Shown here: piece after piece, positions 10,072 to 18,920 of the stretch
How positions within the stretch are numbered: position 1 is the stretch's first letter
Layout: each line of letters opens with the position of its first letter
Source: Spiroplasma sp. BIUS-1
Lineage (GTDB): Bacteria > Bacillota_I > Bacilli_A > Mycoplasmatales > Mycoplasmataceae
Assembly (NCBI RefSeq): GCF_010365805.1
Contig: NZ_CP048386.1
Span: 806,001-870,000 of the forward strand
Reading direction: 5' to 3'
Length of the DNA stretch: 64,000 bases
Program-made: the position numbers and the translations under genes
The notes under the pieces: model-generated
Told to the model about the DNA's origin: nothing
What the model saw: only the letters and a program-made list of their open reading frames with translations
Databases searched by the model: none

Positions 10072-10422
10072 TTAGAATTTCATACCATTTTCTTTTGCAG
10101 CTTCTGCAAAAGCTTTTACTTTACCATGGAATAAATATCCACCTCTATCAAATACTACATCAGTTATTTTTTTACTTTTTGCTTTTTCTGCAATATCTTT
10201 ACCAACTGCTTTTGCAGCTTCAATATTACATGCGTTTTTTAATCCCATTTTGATTGAAGATGATGATACTAATGTAACACCATTTACATCGTCAATTATT
10301 TGAGCATAGAAGTATGAGTTTGATTTAAATACATTTAATCTTGGTCTAGCACTTGTTCCAGACACTTTATTTCTAACTCTATAGTGTCTTCTTTTTCTTG
10401 CTTCTGCTTTAGTGTATTTCAT
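10072..10422 (-). CDS. rplR: Ribosomal protein L18
   Basis: 116 aa. [21 protein letters not shown] at the N-terminus (a 5S rRNA-binding basic stretch), then [14 protein letters not shown] and the C-terminal [20 protein letters not shown]18 binds 5S rRNA together with L5. Standard position between rplF and rpsE. Confidence 0.97.
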   Translation of the reverse strand: MKYTKAEARKRRHYRVRNKVSGTSARPRLNVFKSNSYFYAQIIDDVNGVTLVSSSSIKMGLKNACNIEAAKAVGKDIAEKAKSKKITDVVFDRGGYLFHGKVKAFAEAAKENGMKF

Positions 10423-10445
10423 ATTTACTTCTCCTTAGCAACAGC

Positions 10446-10988
10446 CTACTTACCAGCTGCTTTACCTTCTTTTCTAATGATTTTTTCATCTTTGTATTTA
10501 ACCCCTTTACCTTTGTAAGGTTCAGGTCTTCTGTATGCTCTAATGTTTGCCGCTACTTCTCCAACTAATTGTTTATCAATTCCTGATATTTTAATTTCTG
10601 TTGGTTTTGGGATTTCTACTGTAATTCCTTTTGGAATTTCGTATTCCACTGGGTGTGAAAACCCTAGTGATAAGTTGATTTTATTACCTGCTAATGCAGC
10701 TCTATAACCAACCCCAACAATTTCAAGTTCTTTTACAAAACCATCATTAACTCCAGTTAACATTCCTTGAATCAATGAGTTTGTAGTTCCATGTAATTGT
10801 TTTGTGTGTTTTTGTTCATTTCTTCTTAAAGTTTTTAGTTCTGCACCTTCAACTTTAATTTCGATTAATGGACTAAAAGTTTGAGTTAACTCACCTTTTG
10901 ATCCTTTGATAGTTACAACGTTATTTGCTTCAACTTTAACTTCTACTCCAGCAGGAATTGCTAATATTCTGTTTCCTATACGTGACAT
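10446..10988 (-). CDS. rplF: Ribosomal protein L6
   Basis: 180 aa. [17 protein letters not shown] and the C-terminal [16 protein letters not shown], the L6 signature, are clear. L6 lies near the sarcin-ricin loop and helps factor binding. AGGAGG precedes the start at 10988. Between rpsH and rplR. Confidence 0.97.
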   Translation of the reverse strand: MSRIGNRILAIPAGVEVKVEANNVVTIKGSKGELTQTFSPLIEIKVEGAELKTLRRNEQKHTKQLHGTTNSLIQGMLTGVNDGFVKELEIVGVGYRAALAGNKINLSLGFSHPVEYEIPKGITVEIPKPTEIKISGIDKQLVGEVAANIRAYRRPEPYKGKGVKYKDEKIIRKEGKAAGK

Positions 10989-11004
10989 ATATTAATTCCT
11001 CCTA

Positions 11005-11394
11005 TTATCAAACAAATGCAAGAACTTCTCCACCAATGTTTTGGTGACGAGCTTCTTTATCTGTCATGATTCCGTTTGAAGTTGAAACGATTGCGATACC
11101 TAACCCATTTAATACTTGAGGTAAGTCGTGAGAGTTTGAGTAAACTCTTAATCCTGGTTTTGAAATTCTTTTTAATCCTTTAATAACTCTAATTTTCCCT
11201 TTGTATTTTAAGCTTATTGTAATGTCTTTCTTAAAGTCATCTGCAACTTTGAAGTCTTCGATGAAACCTTCTTTTTTAAGAATGTTTGCTATTTCTAATT
11301 TTACTTTGCTTCCTGGAATTAGAACTTCTTTGTGATAACGTTGGTTAGCATTTCTAATTCTAGTAAGCATATCTGCGATTACATCTGTTGTCAT
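11005..11394 (-). CDS. rpsH: Ribosomal protein S8
   Basis: 129 aa. [18 protein letters not shown] at the N-terminus and [14 protein letters not shown] near the end. The last sense codon is UGA, giving the expected terminal VW. S8 is a primary 16S rRNA binder of the 30S platform and in some bacteria represses the spc operon. Between rpsN and rplF. Confidence 0.97.
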
Positions 11395-11412
11395 AATTTC
11401 TTTTTCCTTTCA

Positions 11413-11598
11413 CTATCATGAAGCTTTCTTAATACCAGGGATTTGTCCTTTGTATGCTAGATCTCTGAAGCATACACGACATAGATTAAATTTTCTCAAA
11501 ACTGAATGAGGTCTACCACAGTTTCCACAACGTGTGTATTCTCTAACTTTGAATTTTTGGACTTTTGCTTGCTTTACTTTTAATGATTTTTTTGCCAT
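11413..11598 (-). CDS. rpsN: Ribosomal protein S14, zinc-binding type
   Basis: 61 aa, the short Zn form: [10 protein letters not shown] and [10 protein letters not shown] supply four cysteines. The C-terminal KKASW uses UGA for Trp, as the family expects. S14 is in the 30S head. Between rplE and rpsH. Confidence 0.97.
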
Positions 11599-11617
11599 TT
11601 TATCCTATTCTCCTCAA

Positions 11618-12172
11618 TTACTTAACGAAAGGCATTCCCATTTTTTGTAATAATGCAAATGATTCGTCCTTGTTAGTTGCTGTTGTAACGATTGTTATGT
11701 CCATTCCACGAACTTTTTTTACTTTATCGTAATCAATTTCGGGGAAAATAATTTGTTCTTTGATACCCATTGTGTAGTTTCCTTGTTTATCGAAACTAGT
11801 TTTTGGTACCCCTCTAAAGTCACGCACACGTGGTAACGCAACTGATATTAATTTGTCTAAGAATTCGTACATTCTTTTTCCTCTTAATGTTACTTTTGCT
11901 CCAATTGGCATACCTTCACGCAATTTGAACACAGCTAAAGATTTTTTAGCTTTAGTTACTAGAGGTTTTTGACCTGTGATTTGTTGTAATTCAAGAACTG
12001 CATCGTCTAATTTCTTAGTATCGTGTACAGCATCTCCAATTCCCATATTGATAACTACTTTTGTGATTTTTGGAACTTGCATGATTGATTTGTATTGCTT
12101 TTCTTTAAATAGTTCTGGGACGATTTTTTCTTTGTATTGTTTTTCTAATCTATTAATATTTGCTTTTGCCAT
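11618..12172 (-). CDS. rplE: Ribosomal protein L5
   Basis: 184 aa. [19 protein letters not shown] and [10 protein letters not shown] and [10 protein letters not shown] are classic L5 motifs. It binds 5S rRNA and bridges to S13 in the 30S head. Between rplX and rpsN. Confidence 0.97.
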   Translation of the reverse strand: MAKANINRLEKQYKEKIVPELFKEKQYKSIMQVPKITKVVINMGIGDAVHDTKKLDDAVLELQQITGQKPLVTKAKKSLAVFKLREGMPIGAKVTLRGKRMYEFLDKLISVALPRVRDFRGVPKTSFDKQGNYTMGIKEQIIFPEIDYDKVKKVRGMDITIVTTATNKDESFALLQKMGMPFVK

Positions 12173-12189
12173 ACTAACTTATCCCTTTC

Positions 12190-12507
12190 CTATTTAACTT
12201 CTGTTCCAGATTTTTTAGCAATTCTTACTTTTTTTCCATCTGCAATTTTGTATCCAACTCTTGTAGCGTTATCTTTCGCTTTTGGATCAACAAGTGAAAC
12301 GTTTGATGCATCGATTGATGCAGGAATTTCTCTAATTCCACCTTCTTGATCAGTTTGTGAAGGTTTTGCATGTTTAATTGCTACGATTCCTTCAACGTAA
12401 ACTCTTTTTTTATCTTTTGATAATTTAACTACTGGTCCAACTTTACCTTTGTGATTTCCGGCGATAACTTTTACAACATCTCCTCTTAAGATTTTTGATT
12501 TATTCAT
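12190..12507 (-). CDS. rplX: Ribosomal protein L24
   Basis: 105 aa. KOW-type N-terminus ILRGDVVKVIAGNHKGKVG, then HAKPSQTDQEGGIREIPASI. An assembly-initiating 50S protein near the exit tunnel. Between rplN and rplE; the binding site before the ATG is AGGAGG. Confidence 0.97.
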   Translation of the reverse strand: MNKSKILRGDVVKVIAGNHKGKVGPVVKLSKDKKRVYVEGIVAIKHAKPSQTDQEGGIREIPASIDASNVSLVDPKAKDNATRVGYKIADGKKVRIAKKSGTEVK

Positions 12508-12521
12508 AAAAGCTTTCCCTC

Positions 12522-12890
12522 CTATAACACTTCGGGAGCTAGAGATGCGATTTTAGCAAATCCAGCGTCCTTTACTTCACGTGCGATTGGACCAAAGATA
12601 CGAGTACCTCTTGGTGATTTATCATCTTTGATGATTACTGCTGCGTTTTCAGAGAACTTAATGTATGTTCCATCAGCTCTTCTTAAACCTCTAACAGTTC
12701 TAACAATAACAGCTTTAATAACCTGTCCTTTTTTAACAGCTCCACCTGGGGCTGCTGATTTAACAGTTGCAACAACAATATCTCCAATATTTGTGAATTT
12801 TCTAACACTTCCACCTAAATTACGTATAACTAAAATTTCTTTAGCACCTGAGTTATCAGCGACTTTTAATCTTGATTCATTTTGTATCAT
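12522..12890 (-). CDS. rplN: Ribosomal protein L14
   Basis: 122 aa, the normal size. [18 protein letters not shown] and the signature VRRADG-like region [16 protein letters not shown], then [13 protein letters not shown]14 forms an intersubunit bridge and is the RsfS docking site. Between rpsQ and rplX. Confidence 0.98.
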   Translation of the reverse strand: MIQNESRLKVADNSGAKEILVIRNLGGSVRKFTNIGDIVVATVKSAAPGGAVKKGQVIKAVIVRTVRGLRRADGTYIKFSENAAVIIKDDKSPRGTRIFGPIAREVKDAGFAKIASLAPEVL

Positions 12891-12908
12891 TCTTTTGTAC
12901 CTCTGAAA

Positions 12909-13166
12909 TTAGATAATTGCTTTTTCAACAACTCTAACAAGTCTAAAGTTTTTAGTTTTACTCATTGGGCGAGTTTCCATAATTTCAACTCTGTCTCCCA
13001 TTTGAGCAACTGAATTTTCGTCGTGTGCTTTATATTTTTTTGAATATTTAACACGTTTTTTGTAAATTGGGTGGTTTTTGTATGTTTCAACTAAAACAGT
13101 GATAGTTTTTTCCATTTTGTCTGAAACTACTCTACCAGTGTAAGTTTTTCTTAAGTTTCTTTCCAT
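12909..13166 (-). CDS. rpsQ: Ribosomal protein S17
   Basis: 85 aa. [19 protein letters not shown] and [19 protein letters not shown], then [16 protein letters not shown], are S17 signatures. A primary 16S rRNA-binding OB-fold protein of the 30S body. Starts 2 bp after the rpmC stop. Confidence 0.97.
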   Translation of the reverse strand: MERNLRKTYTGRVVSDKMEKTITVLVETYKNHPIYKKRVKYSKKYKAHDENSVAQMGDRVEIMETRPMSKTKNFRLVRVVEKAII

Positions 13167-13168
13167 GG

Positions 13169-14071
13169 TTATTTAGCTCCTTTTGTTGTAGATTTTGCTG
13201 CTTTTTTTTCTGCTAATTTTTTGTTAGCTTCTTCGATTTGTTTTTTAGCTTCTTCAGCGTTTGATCCGAATGTATATGTTTTAGCATCTTTAGGTTTCCC
13301 TGATAATTTTAAATCAATACCTTCGATATCTTCACCTTTAGCTACTCCAACTTTCATAGGTTTTACTTCAACACCTTTAAGTGCTTCTTTACCTTTTCCA
13401 GTTGCTTTTGCTTCACCAGCTTCTACAGGTTTAACTGTAGTTTTTGGTGCTGCAGGTTTTTTAACTTCAGCAGTAGTTTTACCTGCTGCTTTTGGAGCAG
13501 CTTTTGGTGCTGCTTCTGCTTTTGGAGCAGCTTCTTTTTTAGGAGCTGCTGTTTTTGTTGTAGTTGCTTTTGGAGCAGCTTTTGGTGCTGCTTCTGCTTT
13601 TGGAGCAGCTTCTTTTTTAGGAGCTGCTGCTTTTGTTGTAGTTGCTTTTGCTTCTACTTCAACTGGAGCATCTGTTGCTTCTGAAGTTGCATTTTGCATT
13701 GCTGCCATAATTGCGTCTTCTGAAACATCAGTTCCTGCTCCAAATTGTTCTTGTTGAAGTTTTTCGATCATCTCTTTGTGTTTTTGACGAACTTCTTTTC
13801 CAGCTTTTTCAGCTTCTTCAACTGCTTTTGAGTAATCTGCTTTAATAGTTTTATTAACATCTTCTCCAGCTTTTTTTCTTTCGCTTAACAACATTTCAAT
13901 TCTTGCTATGTCTTTTTTAAGTGAAGGAATTCTGTGAGTTTGTTCTAAACTACCTACTGCAGCTTGGAATTTAAGTGCGAATAATTCAGCACGACGATCT
14001 TCACCAAGTTTGATTAAATCTTCAACTGATTTTGTTCTTAATTCCATCATGAAGTCAACTGCTTTAGACAT
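13169..14071 (-). CDS. rpmC: Ribosomal protein L29 with ~230-residue Ala/Lys/Pro-rich C-terminal extension
   Basis: 300 aa against ~65 for typical L29. Residues 5-70 are the normal two-helix L29 core ([20 protein letters not shown], then [15 protein letters not shown]). Residues 70-140 look helical and charged. Residues 142-193 are two tandem 26-residue units built on [19 protein letters not shown], followed by more Ala/Lys/Pro sequence and a last helix at about 270-292 ([13 protein letters not shown]). No stop or frameshift separates the parts and the flanking genes overlap or abut, so the fusion is real. L29 sits at the polypeptide exit tunnel, so the tail should project into the cytosol; its role is unknown. 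Its ATG overlaps the rplP stop. Confidence 0.93.
   Translation of the reverse strand: MSKAVDFMMELRTKSVEDLIKLGEDRRAELFALKFQAAVGSLEQTHRIPSLKKDIARIEMLLSERKKAGEDVNKTIKADYSKAVEEAEKAGKEVRQKHKEMIEKLQQEQFGAGTDVSEDAIMAAMQNATSEATDAPVEVEAKATTTKAAAPKKEAAPKAEAAPKAAPKATTTKTAAPKKEAAPKAEAAPKAAPKAAGKTTAEVKKPAAPKTTVKPVEAGEAKATGKGKEALKGVEVKPMKVGVAKGEDIEGIDLKLSGKPKDAKTYTFGSNAEEAKKQIEEANKKLAEKKAAKSTTKGAK
13493..13648 (-). repeat. Tandem 2 x 78 bp repeat within rpmC
   Basis: Two in-frame 78-bp copies (13571-13648 and 13493-13570) encode residues 142-167 and 168-193 of L29. They differ at few bases and at one residue ([10 protein letters not shown] versus [10 protein letters not shown]). Such near-identity suggests a recent tandem duplication and possible length variation between strains. 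Confidence 0.85.
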
Positions 14072-14484
14072 TATTCATCACCTCTCTTAACGATTTTGCA
14101 ACGTACAGGTAATTTGTGCATTGCTAAACGTAAGGCTTCACGAGCAACTTCTTCTGAAACTCCGCCAATTTCAAACATGAATTGACCAGTTTTAACTACT
14201 GCTACTCATTCTTCAGGAGATCCTTTCCCTGAACCCATACGTACTTCTAATGGTTTTTTAGTTTTTGCCATATGAGGGAATATTCTAATTCAAACTTTTC
14301 CAAAACGTTTCATATAACGAGTCATAGCGATACGTGCTGCTTCAATTTGTCTTGAAGTAATTCAAGCACCATCTAATGACATTAATCCATATTCACCAAA
14401 TGCGATGAATTTTCCACCTTTTGCTTTTCCTTCGTAACTTACTCTGTGAGGACGACGGAATTTAACTCTTTTGGGCATTAACAT
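14071..14484 (-). CDS. rplP: Ribosomal protein L16
   Basis: 137 aa with UGA Trp codons in LDGAWI, GKVWIRI and PEEWVAVV, all positions where L16 has Trp. [14 protein letters not shown] is the standard start; GGGAGGT sits 9 nt before the first ATG. L16 lies at the A-site tRNA elbow. The stop overlaps the rpmC start (TAATG). Confidence 0.97.
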
Positions 14485-14486
14485 AA

Positions 14487-15197
14487 CTATTTAACCTCCC
14501 TTGGTGTTCTTTGTTGAGGTTTTTTGTCCTCAATAACTTTTGAATTGTTTTGGTGTTGTTTTCCTAAGATTTCCCCGTGGTTAATTCAAACTTTAACCCC
14601 GATTTGCCCATATGTAGTTCTTGCTTCATATAGAGCGTAATCAATATCACTTCTTAAAGTTGATAATGGTACTGAACCTTCTAGGTATCCTTCAGTACGA
14701 GCCATTTCAACTCCTCCAAGTCTTCCAGAAACTGAAGTTTTAATTCCTTTAGCTCCTGCTTTTAATGCTTTTCTAATTGCTAATTTTTGTACAGTTCTAA
14801 ATGATGCACGGTTTGTAATTTGTTCACCGATGAATGTTGCAACTAATTTTGCATCAACATCTGGGTTTTTAATTTCAATTACTTTAACTTTTACATCAGC
14901 TTTTCTGTCTTTTATTGTTTTTCTAACTGTTAAAACGATATTTTCAACATTTTTACCTTCTTGTCCAAGAACTACTGCTGGACGAGCTGAACGAATTACT
15001 AGAGTGATTTCTTTTTTTGTTCTTTCGATTTCAACTTTTGAAACAGCTGCGTTTCTTAATTGTTTTTCAACAGCTTTTCTAATTTTGATATCTTGGTGTA
15101 ATCACTTAACATATTCACCTTTTTCAGCGTATCAACGGTTGTCTCAACCTCTAATAACACCTATACGTAAAACGTTTGGAGATACTTTTTGTCCCAT
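14487..15197 (-). CDS. rpsC: Ribosomal protein S3
   Basis: 236 aa. [20 protein letters not shown] at the start, KH-type domain [13 protein letters not shown], and C-terminal [23 protein letters not shown] Trp codons occur in RGWDNRWYAEK and VKVWINHGE. S3 lines the mRNA entry tunnel of the 30S and has helicase activity with S4 and S5. Two bp separate its stop from the rplP start. Confidence 0.97.
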
Positions 15198-15213
15198 ACT
15201 CTATAATTCCTTC

Positions 15214-15549
15214 CTATCTTTCGTCGCTAACCACGATTGTAATGTGGCTAGTTCTTTTTAAAATTTCATAAGCTCTACCGTGAGCTCTTGGTCTAAAACG
15301 TTTTAATGTTGGTCCTTCGTTAACGAAGATTGTTTTAACAAATAATTGGTCAGCTTCCATACCGTTGTTGTTAACAGCATTTGCTACAGCTGAGTTTAAT
15401 AATTTTAATACTGGTTCTGAAGATCTTTTGTCTTGGTTTTGAAGAATTGCTACAGCTTCTGATATTTTTTTACTTCTGATAGAGTCAGCTACTAGTCTAA
15501 CTTTTCTAGGTGATATTCTAATCATTGTTAATTTTGCTTTTGCTTCCAT
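15214..15549 (-). CDS. rplV: Ribosomal protein L22
   Basis: 111 aa. [15 protein letters not shown] at the N-terminus and the beta-hairpin region [19 protein letters not shown], which lines the exit tunnel and is the site of macrolide-resistance changes in other bacteria; nothing unusual is seen. Between rpsS and rpsC. Confidence 0.97.
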   Translation of the reverse strand: MEAKAKLTMIRISPRKVRLVADSIRSKKISEAVAILQNQDKRSSEPVLKLLNSAVANAVNNNGMEADQLFVKTIFVNEGPTLKRFRPRAHGRAYEILKRTSHITIVVSDER

Positions 15550-15575
15550 GTTTTGAAACTCCTATTTCCTAATGA

Positions 15576-15845
15576 TTATTTTTTCTTTTTCTTGTCATCA
15601 CCGTGTCCACCAAACTTACGTGTTGGTGAAAATTCTCCTAATTTGTGACCTACCATATCTTCTGTAACATAAACTGGGATAAATTCTTTTCCGTTGTAAA
15701 CTCCAAATGTGTGACCAACGAAACTTGGGAAGATTGTTGAACGACGTGATCAAGTTTTAATTGTTTCTTTTTTCTCACCTAATGCTTCTACTTTTTTAAT
15801 TAAGTAGTCATCAGCAAAAGGTCCTTTTTTTAATGATCTAGACAT
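15576..15845 (-). CDS. rpsS: Ribosomal protein S19
   Basis: 89 aa with one UGA Trp in [24 protein letters not shown], then [20 protein letters not shown] and [13 protein letters not shown] are diagnostic. It lies in the 30S head and contacts S13. The poly-Lys tail KKKKK ends the protein. Between rplB and rplV. Confidence 0.97.
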
Positions 15846-15859
15846 TTATTCAAATCCTC

Positions 15860-16702
15860 CTATTTGTTATCGTTTCTTCTTCTTACTATCAATTTAGTAG
15901 AAGCTTTCTTTTTATCACGTGTTTTAACCCCAAGAGCTTTTTTACCTCATGGTGTTAATGGAGCTTTACGCCCGATTGGAGCACGACCTTCTCCCCCTCC
16001 GTGAGGGTGATCGATTGGGTTCATAACTGACCCACGAACAGTTGGTCTAATTCCTCTTCAACGGTTTCTTCCAGCTTTTCCTCAGTTTACTAAGTTGTAT
16101 TCTTCATTCCCTACTTCACCGATTGTTGCATAACATTCAGCAAGTACTTTTCTAACTTCTCCTGAACCTAAACGTAAAGTGATGTATTTTCCTTCTTCAT
16201 CTTTACCTAAGATTTGTACTGAACTTCCTGCACTACGTGCGATTTGTCCACCTTTTCCTGGTCTTAATTCAACGTTGTGAATTAATGTTCCTTCAGGAAT
16301 GTTTTTAAGTGGTGCTGCATTACCAACTTTGATATCTGCATGCTCACTTGCAATAATTTCTTGTCCTACTTGCATTCCTTTTGCAAATAAGATGTATCTT
16401 TTTTCTCCATCGATGTAATTCACTAAACAGATAAATGCATTTCTGTTTGGATCATATTCGATAGTTGCGATTTTTCCAGCAATATCTAATTTATTACGTT
16501 TGAAATCAATGATACGATATTTTCTTTTGTGCCCTCCACCTTTGTGGCGAGTTGTTATTTGACCGTGATTATTTCTTCCAGCCTTTTCATTTAGTTTTGA
16601 AACTAATGAACCTTCAGGCTTTGAAGTTGTAAGGATACTATAATCTAAGCTAGTCATGTTTCTACGACCGTTTGTCGTAGGCTTATATTTTTTGATTGGC
16701 AT
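15860..16702 (-). CDS. rplB: Ribosomal protein L2
   Basis: 280 aa with three UGA Trp codons in the C-terminal half. [20 protein letters not shown] at the start, [19 protein letters not shown], and the C-terminal region with the conserved [12 protein letters not shown] stretch at about 16000. L2 is needed for subunit association and for the peptidyl-transferase centre. Between rplW and rpsS. Confidence 0.97.
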
Positions 16703-16762
16703 AATATATCCTCCTGTTTTCGCCTAATCTTTTTTCTTTCTTTAGTTATTAATTTCTTAATA

Positions 16763-17047
16763 CTATAAGTCTGATAAGATATCTAATGTTTCTCCATCTT
16801 TTAATACAATGATGGCTTTTTTGTAACTTGCTGTTTTACCAACAAATTTACCCATTCTTTTGTCTTTTCCGTCATAGTTCATAGTTCTTACGTCTTTAAC
16901 TTTAACTTGGAAGATTTCTTCGAATGTTTTTTTAATTAATGTTTTGTTTGCTTTTTTATCAACAACAAATGTGTACGCACCATTTTGTTGACCTAAGTAA
17001 GTCTTTTCAGTTAACAAAGGTTTTTTAATAACTTGTGTTAAATGCAT
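16763..17047 (-). CDS. rplW: Ribosomal protein L23
   Basis: 94 aa. [41 protein letters not shown] and [20 protein letters not shown] are L23 motifs. L23 rims the exit tunnel and is the docking site for trigger factor and SRP. Its ATG overlaps the rplD stop by one base. Confidence 0.97.
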   Translation of the reverse strand: MHLTQVIKKPLLTEKTYLGQQNGAYTFVVDKKANKTLIKKTFEEIFQVKVKDVRTMNYDGKDKRMGKFVGKTASYKKAIIVLKDGETLDILSDL

Positions 17048-17673
17048 TATGCATACACCTCCTCGATTTTGTTTATAGTTTCTTCAGTAACAACTAATTT
17101 AGTTGCGTTTAATAAATCAAAGATGTTCATTTTTTGGAAGTCTAATGTTTTAACTCCTGGAATGTTTCCTGCTGATTTAACAACTAATTCTTCATGTTCT
17201 TTAGTTACTATTAATGTTTTTTGTTCTTCAACTTTAATGTTTTTCATTACTGATAACATTTCTTTTGTTGATGGTTTTGAGAAAGCAAATTTATCTAATA
17301 TTACTAAGTTTGCTTCTTTTGCTTTAATACTTAAAGCACTTCTAATTGCTAATTGTCTAACTTTTTTATTAACTGCTTTTTTGTAGTTAATGTTTGGTGT
17401 AGGTCCAAATACTATTCCCCCACCTCTTCATTGTGGAGCTCTAATAGATCCTTGACGGGCACGTCCTGTACCTTTTTGTCTTCAAGGTTTTCTACCTCCA
17501 CCACGTACTTCAGCTCTAGTTTTTGTTTTTCTTGTTCCTTGTCTTAATGCAGCTTGTTGTGAAACAACTGTATCAAAGATTGCTTGTTGGTGAGGTTCAA
17601 TACCTCAAACTTTATCGTTTAATGTAATTTCTTTAAGAGATGTTCCCTTAACATCTAAAACTTGTGCTTTCAT
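17047..17673 (-). CDS. rplD: Ribosomal protein L4
   Basis: 208 aa, UGA Trp codons in KVWGIEPH, RKPWRQKG and APQWRGGG. The basic loop [20 protein letters not shown], which reaches into the exit tunnel, is intact. L4 is also an autoregulator of the S10 operon in enterobacteria. Start at [10 protein letters not shown] with AGGAGG upstream; between rplC and rplW. Confidence 0.97.
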
Positions 17674-17693
17674 GTTAAATTGTATCCTCCTAA

Positions 17694-18419
17694 TTATTCA
17701 GCTGCAGGAGCTGTTTCTTCAACTACTGGAGCTGGAGTTGGTTCAACTACAGCTTTAGTAGCAGTGTTTCTTGATAACAATGAAACTGCTTCTTGCGCTT
17801 TTCTACCTTTAACGTTTTGTTTAATTACAACAAACCCTTTTCTTGGACCAGGAACTGATCCTTTAACTAAAACTAAATTTCTTTCAGTATCGATTTTAAC
17901 TACTTCTAAGTTTTGGATTGTCACTTGTTCATGTCCCATGTGACCTGCCATTTTTTTAGATTTGAAGATTCTGTTGATAATTGCTCCCATTGATCCAATA
18001 CCTCTGTGGTATCCTGACCCGTGACCCATTGGTCCTCTTGAGTAATTATGTCTTTTGATTGCTCCTGCAAATCCTTTACCTTTTGATATACCTGTAACGT
18101 CCACAAATTCACCAGCGTTGAATACGTCGGCTGCATTAATTGTTGCACCAATTTCGTATCCTTCCATATCTCTGATTTCTTTTACGAAGCGCTTAGGTTC
18201 TGAGTTAACTTTTTTAAATTGACCCATATCTGGTTTGTTTAATAAGTTAGCTCTTTTGTTGATTGTTCCCAATTTTAGTGCTTGGTATCCGTCTTTTTCA
18301 ACTGATTTTACTTGTAAAACTGTATTTGGTTCTACTGCAATAACAGTAACTGGAATTAATTTACCGCTTTCACTAAAGATTTGAGTCATCTCTAACTTAC
18401 GTCCTAAGATTCCTTTCAT
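17694..18419 (-). CDS. rplC: Ribosomal protein L3 with acidic Ala/Pro C-terminal tail
   Basis: 241 aa. [15 protein letters not shown], then the L3 signature [20 protein letters not shown] and [13 protein letters not shown]3 organises the 3-prime end of 23S rRNA. Beyond the usual end (~208) is a tail rich in Ala, Val, Pro, Thr and Glu ([14 protein letters not shown]), another low-complexity extension like those on S5 and L29. Second gene of the S10 operon. Confidence 0.96.
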   Translation of the reverse strand: MKGILGRKLEMTQIFSESGKLIPVTVIAVEPNTVLQVKSVEKDGYQALKLGTINKRANLLNKPDMGQFKKVNSEPKRFVKEIRDMEGYEIGATINAADVFNAGEFVDVTGISKGKGFAGAIKRHNYSRGPMGHGSGYHRGIGSMGAIINRIFKSKKMAGHMGHEQVTIQNLEVVKIDTERNLVLVKGSVPGPRKGFVVIKQNVKGRKAQEAVSLLSRNTATKAVVEPTPAPVVEETAPAAE

Positions 18420-18471
18420 GATATTTCCTCCTGTATTTTTTTATGTTGTTCATGTATATCTTGATTGTTTA

Positions 18472-18780
18472 CTATAATTTAATTTCGATGTTAACACCTG
18501 TTGGTAACTGAACTCTTGTTAATGAGTCCATTGTTTTAGGTGTTGGTTCAACTATCTCAAGTATTCTTTTATGTGTTCTCATTTCGAACTGCTCTCTACT
18601 ATCTTTGTATTTATGAGTAGCTCTTAATATTGTAATAATTTGTTTTTCTGTTGGTAATGGAATAGGTCCACGAACTTTAGCTCCAGTTGACTCAGCTGCT
18701 TCAATGATTTTAGCAATTGATTGGTCAACAATAGCGTGATCGTAACCTTTAAGTTTGATTTTAATTTTTTGTTGAGCCAT
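18472..18780 (-). CDS. rpsJ: Ribosomal protein S10
   Basis: 102 aa, the standard length from [15 protein letters not shown]. An upstream in-frame ATG at 18804 was rejected because AAGGAGG lies 6 nt before the ATG at 18780. [20 protein letters not shown] and the C-terminal [15 protein letters not shown] are diagnostic. S10 works in the 30S head and, as NusE, in antitermination. First gene of the S10-spc-alpha operon. Confidence 0.97.
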   Translation of the reverse strand: MAQQKIKIKLKGYDHAIVDQSIAKIIEAAESTGAKVRGPIPLPTEKQIITILRATHKYKDSREQFEMRTHKRILEIVEPTPKTMDSLTRVQLPTGVNIEIKL

Positions 18781-18799
18781 TTGGTCCTCCTTCAACATT

Positions 18800-18823
18800 G
18801 ACAACCCTTTTCAGTGTGTTGTC
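18800..18823 (-). promoter_or_regulatory. Leader hairpin upstream of rpsJ
   Basis: GACAAC and GTTGTC form a 6-bp inverted repeat with a 12-nt loop in the rpsJ leader, ending 20 nt before the start codon. It may act in autoregulation of the operon or may be incidental; the stem is short. Confidence 0.3.
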
Positions 18824-18853
18824 CTAATGAACACAAAATATACATGCCTTTCA

Positions 18854-18882
18854 ATTATCACACAATGTTTTAAGAAAAGCAA
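18854..18882 (-). promoter_or_regulatory. Promoter of the S10 operon
   Basis: Minus strand: -35 TTGCTT (18877-18882), 17-nt spacer, -10 GATAAT (18854-18859) preceded by TGT, so also extended. The start site near 18847 gives a ~67-nt leader to the rpsJ ATG. The best-formed promoter in the window, placed between the permease terminator and rpsJ. Confidence 0.75.
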
Positions 18883-18896
18883 CAAATAAATAAAAA

Positions 18897-18917
18897 AAAT
18901 CGACTTTTTGTCGATTT
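18897..18917 (-). terminator. Terminator after the giant permease gene
   Basis: AAATCGAC / GTCGATTT 8-bp stem with a 5-nt loop, followed on the minus strand by T8. It lies 3 bp after the permease stop codon and just upstream of the S10 promoter. Confidence 0.85.
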
Positions 18918-18920
18918 TCG

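Noticed and set aside
13221-13757. 178-aa plus-strand open frame
   Set aside because: Antisense shadow of the Ala/Lys-rich rpmC tail; composition mirrors the repeats and there is no binding site.
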